From Candidatus Mediterraneibacter merdigallinarum (GTDB taxonomy: Bacteria > Bacillota > Clostridia > Lachnospirales > Lachnospiraceae): DNA of 34,167 nucleotides. The notes under the pieces were generated by a model. That model had not been told where the DNA came from, made no database searches, and saw only the letters and a program-made list of their open reading frames with translations. Location of the stretch: positions 1-34,167 of the forward strand of contig DWZZ01000048.1 in NCBI GenBank assembly GCA_019117305.1, read 5' to 3'. How positions within the stretch are numbered: the stretch's first letter is position 1; the number at the start of each line of letters is the position of its first letter. The position numbers were made by a program, and so were the translations under genes. Of this stretch, positions 25,081 through 34,165 are shown piece after piece.

Positions 25081-26661
25081 TTAACTATCCTTCTGTTTTT
25101 CTATTACCTCTCGCCCTGCCTTTACTTCTTCAAATTCTCTCTGAATCTGTTCAGAAGGCTTCGGCGTCAGCAAAGATACAACGACAATGCACAGGCAGGA
25201 GAAGAGAAATGCCGGCAGCAGCTCATAAATATCCCACAGGCCGCCCAGGGGACGAACCAGCAGATTCCATACAAAAACCATTCCGGCGCCGCCCAGCATG
25301 CCGGCAATCGCTCCGGCTCTGGTTGTTCTCTTCCAGAACAGGCTGAAGAGCATCAGCGGTCCGAACGTAGCGCCGAATCCGGCCCAGGCGAAACTTACAA
25401 TCGTAAAGATAACACTGTTCTCATCCAGCGCAATGATAATCGCCACAACCGCGATCAGAAGCAGCGTAATTCTTGAAATATTCAGTACTTCTCTGTCAGA
25501 CGCCTTTTTGCGGAACAGTCCCTGGTAAATGTTCTTCGCGAATGCGGAAGCCGCAATCAGAAGATAGGAATCCGAGGAACTGATCGTCGCCGCAAGGATG
25601 CCGGCCATTACGAATCCCGCGATCAGCGGAGGAAGCAGGTTCGTGGAAAGAAGAATAAATACGTTCTCCGCGTCTGAAGATGTTGTAAGAGCCGTCGGAT
25701 ACAGGGTTCTTCCCACCAGGCCGATAAATACTGCGATAGTAAGTGAAATCACAACCCATACCGTTGCAATACGGCGGGAACGCTTCAGTTCATCTTCGTG
25801 GCGTATTGCCATAAACCGGAGCAGTACCTGAGGAACGCCGAAATATCCCAGTCCCCACGCAAGAGCTGACGCGATGGGCAGGAATCCATAAGATGCCGCT
25901 TCTCCGAAAAGGGGCACGCCTCCGGCCGCCTGCTGCACACCGTCAACCGTCTGGGGCGAGGCAATCCCGAAGAAATCAAGAAAGCCCGGTATATCTCTGA
26001 CATTGTCTATAACAGCGCCAAGGCCGCCCGCTGAGATGGTTCCCACACAGACGATAACCCCCAGCGCAATAATCATTACCATAGCCTGCATAAAATCCGA
26101 AGCGCTCTCCGCCAGGAATCCTCCGATAATCGTGTAGATCAGCACAAATACTGCTCCGATAATCATCATGGGGATATAAGGCAGATCAAACAAAGTAGAA
26201 AACAACTTTCCGCAGGTTACAAGGCAGCTGGCCGCATACACGGTAAAAAAGATCAGAATAAATACAGCCGCTATCGTCATAATAACTTTCCGTTTCTCAT
26301 GGAAACGGTTGGAAAAATATTCCGGCAGCGTGATTGCGTTTCCTGCCTTTTCACTGTAACGGCGCAGCCGTCTGGAAACGATCAGCCAGTTTACATAGGT
26401 CCCCACTGCCAGACCGATTGCCGTCCATGCCGCGTCCGCGATTCCGCACCAGTATGCCACGCCCGGCAGTCCCATAAGCAGCCACCCTGACATATCGGAC
26501 GCCTCCGCGCTCATTGCCGTCACCCATGGTCCCAGGCTTCTGCCTCCCAGGAAATAGGCGTCCGAGCTTGCGTTTGCCTTTTTCGCAAAAGTAACTCCTA
26601 AAATAATTACCGCCGCCATGTAAATAATCATAGCAGTCAAAATCTGTAATGTATCTCCCAT
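25081..26661 (-). CDS. putP: Sodium/proline symporter PutP
   Basis: SSS-family protein: YFLGGRSLGPWVTAMSAEASDMSGWLLMGLPGVAY..., SRRLRRYSEKAGNAITLPEYF. Confidence 0.9.
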   Translation of the reverse strand: MGDTLQILTAMIIYMAAVIILGVTFAKKANASSDAYFLGGRSLGPWVTAMSAEASDMSGWLLMGLPGVAYWCGIADAAWTAIGLAVGTYVNWLIVSRRLRRYSEKAGNAITLPEYFSNRFHEKRKVIMTIAAVFILIFFTVYAASCLVTCGKLFSTLFDLPYIPMMIIGAVFVLIYTIIGGFLAESASDFMQAMVMIIALGVIVCVGTISAGGLGAVIDNVRDIPGFLDFFGIASPQTVDGVQQAAGGVPLFGEAASYGFLPIASALAWGLGYFGVPQVLLRFMAIRHEDELKRSRRIATVWVVISLTIAVFIGLVGRTLYPTALTTSSDAENVFILLSTNLLPPLIAGFVMAGILAATISSSDSYLLIAASAFAKNIYQGLFRKKASDREVLNISRITLLLIAVVAIIIALDENSVIFTIVSFAWAGFGATFGPLMLFSLFWKRTTRAGAIAGMLGGAGMVFVWNLLVRPLGGLWDIYELLPAFLFSCLCIVVVSLLTPKPSEQIQREFEEVKAGREVIEKQKDS

Positions 26662-26823
26662 TCCATAGTATCCTTTCTGTTTTTCATACCGGTACAGACC
26701 GGTACTTTTTCCTGTGTCTGTTCTGAGAAAAGCTGATCTCTGAAACATTTTCCATACACAATATGGAATTGATTATAAACAAATTATAAAATTTTGGCAA
26801 TCTTTTTCTGCCGTCCTTCCTGT

Positions 26824-27575
26824 TTATATCCTGAAAACCTGCTGCGACAGTTCCTGTTCCAGATTATTTTCTGAAAACCGGAAAATCAGATCTTCCCCCT
26901 GAAACCAGGCCAGATCCGCAGTAAGCCGCAGAACCTGCCGCAGGTTCTCTTCCGCTTCTGCAGTATATTTTTTTCTATTCCTCCGCTGTTTTCCTGCATC
27001 TGATAAAGCGCCCGCAGCAGTTCGTTACACTGTTCATCCTCTTCAATATCCATACTGTACATTTCCCGGCTCCCGGCCTTTTCTTTTCCGTAATTCTCTG
27101 TTCTGCCGCCTCCCTGCTTCCAGTAAACCCGAACGGAAGAAGCTGTCTGCAGCAGTCCGGAAACCAGTGCCTGAAGAAGGGTATAAAAGGCATCCCGGGC
27201 AGATTCCGTGTTATTCTTTCCTTCTGTCAGATCCAGAAAAAGAACAGCCCTGCCTTTCGTCTCTTCCTCATAATTATTCCCCGGCAGAGAAAAAGTCTGC
27301 ATATCCTTTTCTTCCATCTTTCTTTTTCCGGAGAAAAGCGAAAGATAATCAAATACCCGGAGCTCTTCTGTGCAGTAGGATATAATTCCGCAATGTTCCC
27401 GTCTGTCCTGAACGGAAAGTATATGCTCACCGCAGTCACTGCTTCCATATACTTTTCTCTTTTTCATAACTTTCCCATTCCGGGAAAGATGAAGCAGCAC
27501 TGCAAATCTGGCGGCCGGAAGCCTTCCCTGATTCTGCACTTTCAAAATCCAGGTAAATGGTTCTCTGACATAAGA
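26824..27575 (-). pseudogene. DUF58-family protein remnant (5' truncated, frameshifted)
   Basis: EPFTWILKVQNQGRLPAARFAVLLHLSR...RREHCGIISYCTEELRVFDYLSLFSGKRK is DUF58-like. After a 1-nt shift at an A7 run (26968-26974) the C-terminus continues AEENLRQVLRLTADLAWFQGEDLIFRFSENNLEQELSQQVFRI*. Confidence 0.7.
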
Positions 27576-27779
27576 AAACATTGAAAAATGCGATAAAATC
27601 AATGTTTTTGGGCATGAGCAAGCGTTTGGTGTTGTGAAAAATTGAATAAAACCGCAACAAAGGACAGGGTTTTCTCTAAATCGTGTCCTTTTGCTTTGTC
27701 TGGAAATAGAGATAGCCGTAGTTTCTGAAATTTAGAACCTGCGGCTTTTTTCATGTCCACGGAAAGGAGCTGATAGCTG

Positions 27780-27815
27780 ATGGCAGTATTCCGAGTAGAA
27801 CGCAACAAAGGTTAG
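27780..27815 (+). pseudogene. Start of an ICE replication/helix-turn-helix gene (MAVFRVERNKG...), truncated
   Basis: GGAGCTGATAGCTG-ATG encoding MAVFRVERNKG then stop. This is the usual N-terminus of replication-initiator/DUF6017-type ICE proteins. Confidence 0.5.
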
Positions 27816-28117
27816 CCATATTTGAACAGATAGAATACCGCGCAAGCCAGCCGCCAGATCAGGACAACGCCGCCGATCAGTCCGCCTACAATGAAGTTGA
27901 CCGCCCAGATTCCCACCGTTCCGGCTATGTCATAATTACGGGGAACCAGCCAGAGGAACATTCTGCGGATACCAAAAGGAATCCCGCATAATATCCACAG
28001 CAGCACATAGTTGATGGTTCCGTTTTCTTCCGTGCAGACTGGACGGAACAGGAAAAAGAGGAATACAGCCAGCACCACTTTTTGAAGGAAGTTTTTCAGG
28101 ATTTCTTTTCTCTCCAT
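27812..28117 (-). CDS. Small ICE-type membrane protein (DUF6050-like)
   Basis: MERKEILKNFLQKVVLAVFLFFLFRPVCTEENGTINYVLLWILCGIPFGIRRMFLWLVPRNYDIAGTVGIWAVNFIVGGLIGGVVLIWRLACAVFYLFKYG; context next to AbiE. Confidence 0.55.
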   Translation of the reverse strand: MERKEILKNFLQKVVLAVFLFFLFRPVCTEENGTINYVLLWILCGIPFGIRRMFLWLVPRNYDIAGTVGIWAVNFIVGGLIGGVVLIWRLACAVFYLFKYG

Positions 28118-28134
28118 TTCGTTCACCTCTCTTG

Positions 28135-28849
28135 CTAAAAATTCATTTTCTCTGTAAACTCTTTTACGGTTTCCATGATAGCAGGATATGTAATCTCTCT
28201 TGCATATAAATTTTGTGCCTGATACCTTTTCCATAAATCCCGCAGGACGGTTGATTCTTCCAATGCCAGCAGAATCCGTTTCGTGTCCTGCAGAACGGAC
28301 AAGGAATCTCTTTTTTCGCTGTGGCAAGCACCGCCTGTTTTAGAAGGTTCCAGTCTGCATTTTCCCGGTATAGCCGGTACAGAAGGTGTAAATCATAAAA
28401 ATCTCTTGCCCGCGTATTTCCTACATTTCTTCGGATGATCGTTTCGTATTTTTCCGCCAGTATGGTTTCCTGTGTGTAGGCTTTCACCATTACCCGGCGT
28501 TCATCAAACAGGAAGGGATAGGAAAATTGAATTTCTTTTGGTGTAATTTCGTCACCGGTTGTACAGGCTGATCCAGAATTTCGCTGATCGCTTTCCGTAT
28601 GCTCTGTTCATCCATTGGTAAGCCTTTTACGGTTGTGTCCATATCCATTGTCGTCCGTTCCGCTACGCCGAGGATGGCGGAAATCAACAGCCCGCCTTTT
28701 AAAATAAATCTGTCCTTGTACGGAGAAACAGAAAGCCGTTCAATGATACGTTCAAACATAAAAATCTGCAGGATTTCCTGTGCATGGATTCCTTTCTTCT
28801 TTGCCAGATTGCGAATGGCTCCTTTTAGTTGTTCTGGTGTTTTCATCAT
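28135..28849 (-). pseudogene. AbiEii-type nucleotidyltransferase toxin, disrupted
   Basis: MKTPEQLKGAIRNLAKKKGIHAQEILQIFMFERIIERLSVSPYKDRFILKGGLLISAILGVAERTTMDMDTT..., then deletion/frameshift, then ETILAEKYETIIRRNVGNTRARDFYDLHLLYRL, then another frameshift. Confidence 0.85.
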
Positions 28850-29439
28850 AATATCTCCATATACTCTTGTACTTTTTCCTCAATGTGAAATTTCCTGGCA
28901 TATTCCATCAAGCGGATGTTGTCACGCTCTTTGGAAGCAAAATATCCTTTTATCGCTTGGCTAAAAACCTGTGGGTCTGTCTGTTTGCGGCTCCGTATCA
29001 TATCACAGATACACCGTTCTCTGTCATAGACCATGATTTTTCCGCCTTGCGGTGAGACCATCTCCATCATTCCAATGCTCCATAAGGACGGCTTGATCCG
29101 GTGGAACTCTACATGAAATAATTCTTCCTTTAGATAAAATACATTATAGGTCTTTGGCACTGTCATGGAAACCATCTGTGGAAAACGGTCAGACAGGCCA
29201 TGAAAATATAATGCTGTTCCATAAGAGAAAACCCCTTTTTTACATCTGATCTGCAGCAATACAAATTCGTCATTGATACTGTCCGCAAAGGAATAGATTC
29301 CCCGGCTTTCCCGGATCAGACTGCCTTCATCCAGATATTTTTTGAGCTGTTCCCGGCGAATCCCTGCGCTGGTTACGTCTTTCGTATATAGATAGCCATT
29401 TTCTCTGACAAGCTTTTTCAAAAAATCTAAATCGGTCAT
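28846..29439 (-). CDS. AbiEi-type antitoxin (type IV toxin-antitoxin)
   Basis: MTDLDFLKKLVRENGYLYTKDVTSAGIRREQLKKYLDEGSLIRESRGIYSFAD... wHTH plus effector domain; stop overlaps the AbiEii start. Confidence 0.88.
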   Translation of the reverse strand: MTDLDFLKKLVRENGYLYTKDVTSAGIRREQLKKYLDEGSLIRESRGIYSFADSINDEFVLLQIRCKKGVFSYGTALYFHGLSDRFPQMVSMTVPKTYNVFYLKEELFHVEFHRIKPSLWSIGMMEMVSPQGGKIMVYDRERCICDMIRSRKQTDPQVFSQAIKGYFASKERDNIRLMEYARKFHIEEKVQEYMEIL

Positions 29440-29461
29440 AACATCACCTCTCTTGTTATAG

Positions 29462-29491
29462 CTTGACACCATTATATCATACGGTATCAAG
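29462..29491 (-). promoter_or_regulatory. Inverted-repeat operator overlapping the abiE -10 element
   Basis: CTTGACACC (29462-29470) and GGTATCAAG (29483-29491), 8/9 dyad flanking minus-strand TATAAT, directly upstream of abiEi. Confidence 0.55.
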
Positions 29492-29546
29492 TTTGTACGT
29501 ATCCTTGATGGTTTTATTATGGCCGATTTTTGCGGATTTATACCTG

Positions 29547-29670
29547 TCAAATCTGGATAGAAGATTCTTTTTCTTTGCCCCGGTCTTTGTCCGGTTCCGG
29601 CCGGATGAGCTGTTCCAGATTTGCCCGGACAGTTTCATGCTGCCGGACTTTCTGATTCAGTTTCCGGTAC
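29547..29670 (-). pseudogene. C-terminal fragment of an ICE protein, possibly a relaxase
   Basis: Minus-strand reading PYRKLNQKVRQHETVRANLEQLIRPEPDKDRGKEKESSIQI* immediately after the truncated BadF gene. Confidence 0.35.
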
Positions 29671-31231
29671 GGGTAACCTCTTTCCCGATATATTCTTCCA
29701 GAGCCCTGAGCACCGCGTCATTTTCAAATGTTCCTCCCTGTACCACAATCCGGTCTCCCAGGGAATCTACGTTGGAAAGACGCACAACCTTTGTAAATAC
29801 GTTTTCAATAATCGATCTGCACAGGCCTGCCATAATATCTTCCGCACGTCTGCCGTTTCTCTGTTCCGTAATAATACTGCTGTTCATAAATACCGTACAC
29901 CGGCTTCCCAGCACTGCGGGATGCCGGGACGAAAATGCCGCGTCCGCGATCTTGTCCACCGGAATATGCAGGGAAGACGCAAAGTTTTCAAGGAAAGATC
30001 CGCAGCCGGTAGTGCCTGCCGCGATAATATGAAGCCTGCTTCCCGCCTTTCTGTAGCGTTCTCTCATATCAATGAGCGCACGGCGGGCAACCGCAAGGGG
30101 CGAACCTTCATTCGGCGCGTAAAACGTATCCAGGATCTCTCCGTCTTCTCCAAGCAGGACAAATTTTGTAGTCGTGCTTCCGGAATCAATTCCCAGCCAT
30201 GCGGAGATGTCCTTGTTTTTTCAATTCCGGCATGGCGGGGTTCTGTTTTTTTATGTCTTCTGCAGAACTCGTGCCGCTCTTCTTCCGAGGCAAAAAGCGG
30301 CGCGGCCTCTTCTCTGCTGTTCTCTGTTATGACGGACTTTTTCTCATTCAGAATCTGAAGCAGCTTTTCCGCCGTACAGTCTTTTCTCCGCGCAGGAATA
30401 TTTACGGCGGAGACTGCCGCGCCGTAAGCAATCATCAGCTCAGAATGAGGCGGAACCAGGATATCCTGTTCCGAAAGGTTCAGCCGGCCGGCAAACACCT
30501 TGACCAGAACAGGGTTAAATGTAAGAGGACCGCCTTCAAAGGCTACCGGCGGTTTGATCTCAAGCCCCTGTGCCAGACCTCCTATGGTCTGTTTCGCAAT
30601 AGCATGAAAGGCAGATAAAGCCAGATCCGCTTTTGAAATCCCCTGATTCAGCAGCGGCTGAATATCCGTCTTCGCATAGACACCGCACCTTCCGGAAATG
30701 TCATAGACACATTTTCCCTCTGCCGCAAGGGAATTAAACTCTTCCACCGGTACTTTCAGAACAGAAGCAATTTCATCAATAAATGCGCCGGTTCCCCCGG
30801 CGCAGCTTCCATTCATCCTCATATCGGCTACATTTAATGCTCCTGTGTTCTCATCCTCCCGGAAAAAAAATCATCTTAGCATCCTGTCCTCCCAGTTCAA
30901 TGGCTGTACCGATATTTTCATACTGACTTTTCAGAGCCTCCGCATTTGCAGCTACCTCCTGAATAAACGGAACCCCCAGCTGCTCTGCTATGGGCTTTGC
31001 TCCGGAACCGGTCATGCCCACTCGAAACAGAGTGTGGGGGAATTGATTTTTTAACTGCTCCAGCACGTAAATCACACTTTGTACCTGATCCGCCTGGTGC
31101 CTTCTGTAATCAGAATAAAGAATTCTGCCGTCACACGGATCCACTACCGTAACCTTCGTTGTGGTAGATCCGATGTCAATGCCTGCTGTCAGATTTTTAC
31201 AATCCGCAGCTCTTCTCTTTTCATTTGTCAC
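29660..31231 (-). pseudogene. BadF/HgdC-type acyl-CoA dehydratase activase (double BadF domain), multiply disrupted
   Basis: TAGIDIGSTTTKVTVVD...GGQDAKMIFF / MRMNGSCAGGTGAFIDEIA... / WLGIDSGSTTTKFVLLGEDGE (alternate frame) / GCGSFLENFASSLHIPVDKIADAAFSS...VVQGGTFENDAVLRALEEYIGKEVTR, in three frames, with internal deletion and 3' truncation. Confidence 0.85.
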
Positions 31232-31404
31232 TTTATCACTTACTTTCTCTTCGGTTATCTCTGTAAAAGGGAAACCCTTTGCAACTATTTTACTACCGCT
31301 TTTGCCGAATTTACAACCGCGGATCTTTTTTTTTCGAATATGACGGATAGTCGGCCTGAAATTGTCCTTTTTACATGCATATTGCTCATTACGCTGTTTT
31401 CTTT

Positions 31405-31638
31405 TTATTCGTCAAACTCCAATGTCAGATACTTGAAACGTTCGTCATGCCATTTTTTTACAACCTTTCCGGATCTGGTTTTCAGCCGTTCACGGTTCGT
31501 GAAATTGCCGCTGGCCCCATAGGCGTGTTCAAGCATGTACCAGTAGGATGTGGGAAGTTTGTTTTCCTCCACCTGCAAAATATCGCCGATCTCACAGCAG
31601 TCCGGCGTCTCAGTAGTAAAGTCCATTAATCTTGCCAT
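31405..31638 (-). CDS. Conserved-looking hypothetical protein (77 aa)
   Basis: ORF MARLMDFTTETPDCCEIGDILQVEENKLPTSYWYMLEHAYGASGNFTNRERLKTRSGKVVKKWHDERFKYLTLEFDE; coding-like composition. Confidence 0.6.
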   Translation of the reverse strand: MARLMDFTTETPDCCEIGDILQVEENKLPTSYWYMLEHAYGASGNFTNRERLKTRSGKVVKKWHDERFKYLTLEFDE

Positions 31639-31709
31639 AATTTCTCAGCTCCCTGCTTTTATATTGTAAGTACTCTGCTGTTTCTGCATGCTATAACCTC
31701 CCTGTTTCT

Positions 31710-32270
31710 TTACTTTAAGCCAAACTCTACAGGGGGCTGGGCACTGCAGTGCTCCCCGATTATTTTTTCCATCCAGATCATGTGATACCAGTTTCCAAAT
31801 TTATACCCGCATTTATGAAATTCTCCCACTTTTACAAAGCCCAGATGCGCATGGAACTCTGCGCTGTTTCTGTTGAGATACCGGTCTTCCTTTTCCGGAT
31901 ACCCGATGCAGGCATACAGGTTCAGTATGCCCGTTTTTTTGAGTCTGCTCTCCAGCGCTTCATAGATTTTTCTCCCCAGTCCGCATTTCCGTGCATTGCG
32001 GTCAAGATAAACCGTCAGCTCGCATGACCAGTCGTAGGCGGCGCGTCCTACAAACGGTCCTGCATAAGCATAGCCTTCAATTACTCCGTCCCTTTCAATA
32101 ACCAAGTATGGATACCGTGCCTTCGTCTTCTTTATCCGTTCCTCAAACTCCGCTAAAGATGGAACTTCATATTCAAAAGTGATTGCTGTTTTCTTTACAT
32201 AATATGCATATATTTCCAACAGCCGCGCCGCATCTTCCAGCTGCGCGTCTCTGATTATGATGTGATTCAT
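31710..32270 (-). CDS. GNAT family N-acetyltransferase (phosphinothricin acetyltransferase-like)
   Basis: IIRDAQLEDAARLLEIYAYYVKKTAITFEYEVPS...GYAYAGPFVGRAAYDWSCELTVYLDRNARKCGLGRKIYEALE. Confidence 0.9.
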   Translation of the reverse strand: MNHIIIRDAQLEDAARLLEIYAYYVKKTAITFEYEVPSLAEFEERIKKTKARYPYLVIERDGVIEGYAYAGPFVGRAAYDWSCELTVYLDRNARKCGLGRKIYEALESRLKKTGILNLYACIGYPEKEDRYLNRNSAEFHAHLGFVKVGEFHKCGYKFGNWYHMIWMEKIIGEHCSAQPPVEFGLK

Positions 32271-32378
32271 TTTAATCCTCCGGTCTGGACAATGTGATTT
32301 CCTAAATTATAACAGCTGTCATCCCCGGTTACAACATCTCTTCAGAAAGCACAGCGGAATATTAACATCAGTTAAAAC

Positions 32379-32406
32379 CGTGACCCCCATAGGGGGGGGG
32401 TTCACG
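32379..32406 (-). terminator. Putative terminator with G9/C9 homopolymer
   Basis: CGTGACCCCC-ATA-GGGGGGGGGTTCACG hairpin, followed on the minus strand by TTTT. Confidence 0.5.
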
Positions 32407-32755
32407 TGTTGTTTTTTTTCTTCACATCCAGCAGCTTAGTTCCCTCCGGCGGATTGCTGTCCACTGCGCCTACAATCCTGTGGGGCACATATGGCTCTTC
32501 CAGGAATGCAATATCTTCTTCTGTTAATTTCACCGAAAACGCGCCGGCGGCGTCATCAAAATGGGATGCTTTCGTAGCCCCGATGATCGGCGCTGTTACT
32601 CCTTTTTCCCATTCCCATGCCAATGCGATCTGCTGCATTTTTACGCCATATTTTTCTGCCAGACGATGAACCCTGCGGACGATTTCCATATCCTGTTCCT
32701 GAGTCCGGTCATATTTTCCCATAGCTGCCCGGTCTGTCTTACTGCGGATAGAGTC
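32402..32755 (-). pseudogene. C-terminal fragment of an aldo/keto reductase
   Basis: DSIRSKTDRAAMGKYDRTQEQDMEIVRRVHRLAEKYGVKMQQIALAWEWEKGVTAPIIGATKASHFDDAAGAFSVKLTEEDIAFLEEPY: AKR C-terminus with no TIM-barrel N-terminus. Confidence 0.85.
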
Positions 32756-32757
32756 CG

Positions 32758-32805
32758 GTTTCCGTTTTTTCTCGGACTTGCTGAAAGAATTAATATATTT
32801 TTCAT
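32758..32805 (-). pseudogene. N-terminal stub of a flavodoxin/NADPH-dependent FMN reductase family gene
   Basis: GGAGGAAAAA-ATG encoding MKNILILSASPRKNGN, then fused to the AKR remnant. Confidence 0.6.
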
Positions 32806-32870
32806 TTTTTCCTCCGTGCAAAAGCCAGAACCATGAAACGATAAAAAGTCTCATGGTTCATGGCAGATTA

Positions 32871-33812
32871 TTATTTCATTTCTTTTTCCCAGTAACGGAT
32901 CACATTGAGCTGTGCCTTGTCACCCAGCTTCTCGATCGTCTCGATCTCTTCTGCGGACAGCTCAACTTCCGCTGTCTTCACAGCATCCTCTACCTGGTAA
33001 ACTTTCGTCACTCCGATGATCGGCAGCGTGCCTTTTGCAATAGCCCAGGCGATCGGAATCTGTGCAGCCGCCACATGATGGCGGTCGGCAATCTCCGCCA
33101 GGCCGGCGTTCAGCTTCTCCAGCTGCGGAAGCATCGGATTGTAGGTTCTTCCCCGGTCAGAGTCTTCCGGGAACGGATGCTCTGTGTCGTACTTCCCGGT
33201 CAGGGCTCCCTGCTCCAGCACCATATAGGAGAAGAAAATGATATCATTTTCTTTGCAGTAATCCAGAATTCCGGAAGTTTCTGAAGACCGGTTCAGAAGA
33301 CTGTAGTGGTTCTGGATCGCTGATATCTTCAGGCCCTCTTTTGCCAGAATGTCAGCCGCCTCTTTGATCTCTGCCAGACTGTGGTTTGAGAGTCCGATCT
33401 TCCCGATCTTTCCGCTCTTTGCAAGGGGGATCAGCTCTGTCACCCATTTCGGCGCGTCCATTGGATTGTGGATCCAGTAGAAATCCATATAGTCTGTTCC
33501 AAGCAGTTCCGCGCTCTTCTCATACAGCGCGGTCACAGCGTTCTCTGCTGCCGGGTCCGCACACTGCGGTGTAAATTTATCAGAGATCAGATAGCTGTCC
33601 CTGGGAACCCCTCTGAGAAAATCCCCCAGAACCTTTTCCGAAGTTCCCATCCCGTACACATACGCAGTATCCCAGAGATTCAGTCCTTCTTTCATGGCCG
33701 CGTCGAATACCGGCCTGAGAGTTTCCGGCGTAAGAGTTCCTCCAAATGTACCATCGTTTCCCCATGCCCATGCTCCAAGAGCGACCTTAGGCATTTCTTT
33801 TATTTCTGCCAT
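32871..33812 (-). CDS. Aldo/keto reductase
   Basis: MPKVALGAWAWGNDGTFGG...GLNLWDTAYVYGMGTSEKVLG...YMDFYWIHNPMD...KIGLSNHS. Confidence 0.93.
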   Translation of the reverse strand: MAEIKEMPKVALGAWAWGNDGTFGGTLTPETLRPVFDAAMKEGLNLWDTAYVYGMGTSEKVLGDFLRGVPRDSYLISDKFTPQCADPAAENAVTALYEKSAELLGTDYMDFYWIHNPMDAPKWVTELIPLAKSGKIGKIGLSNHSLAEIKEAADILAKEGLKISAIQNHYSLLNRSSETSGILDYCKENDIIFFSYMVLEQGALTGKYDTEHPFPEDSDRGRTYNPMLPQLEKLNAGLAEIADRHHVAAAQIPIAWAIAKGTLPIIGVTKVYQVEDAVKTAEVELSAEEIETIEKLGDKAQLNVIRYWEKEMK

Positions 33813-33835
33813 GTTGTTTTCCTCCCGATATTCTG

Positions 33836-34165
33836 CTACTCGCTTATATTCATACATTTCCCGATCACATCGCCTGTCCGGAGATACTCATACGTCGGCA
33901 TCTCAAAAAGAACCGGTTTCAGTGTACGGTAATCGATCTTCCCTGCGTCGTTCAGCACGTTCTCTTCTGCATAAACGCCGTCAATCTTACAGATAAAGCT
34001 CTCGAATCCTTCCGTTTCATAGATATCATCTACGATACAGTCCATGACTACCGGAGCCTCGTCAACGACCGGCGCTCCTGTCCCTTCTGTGTGGTACGCA
34101 AACATATCGGATTTATCCACCTTGTTTCCGCTGACGCATCCTGTACGGTCCGCTTTCTTCAGCAT
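33836..34165 (-). CDS. Flavin reductase family protein (5' end probably outside window)
   Basis: MLKKADRTGCVSGNKVDKSDMFAYHTEGTGAPVVDEAPVVMDCIVDDIYETEGFESFICKIDGVYAEENVL...; likely C-terminal part of a longer protein. Confidence 0.65.
   Translation of the reverse strand: MLKKADRTGCVSGNKVDKSDMFAYHTEGTGAPVVDEAPVVMDCIVDDIYETEGFESFICKIDGVYAEENVLNDAGKIDYRTLKPVLFEMPTYEYLRTGDVIGKCMNISE

Noticed and set aside
24538-25476. 312-aa plus-strand ORF over the MATE leader and putP 3' end
   Set aside because: Antisense to putP and to the leader; no family resemblance.
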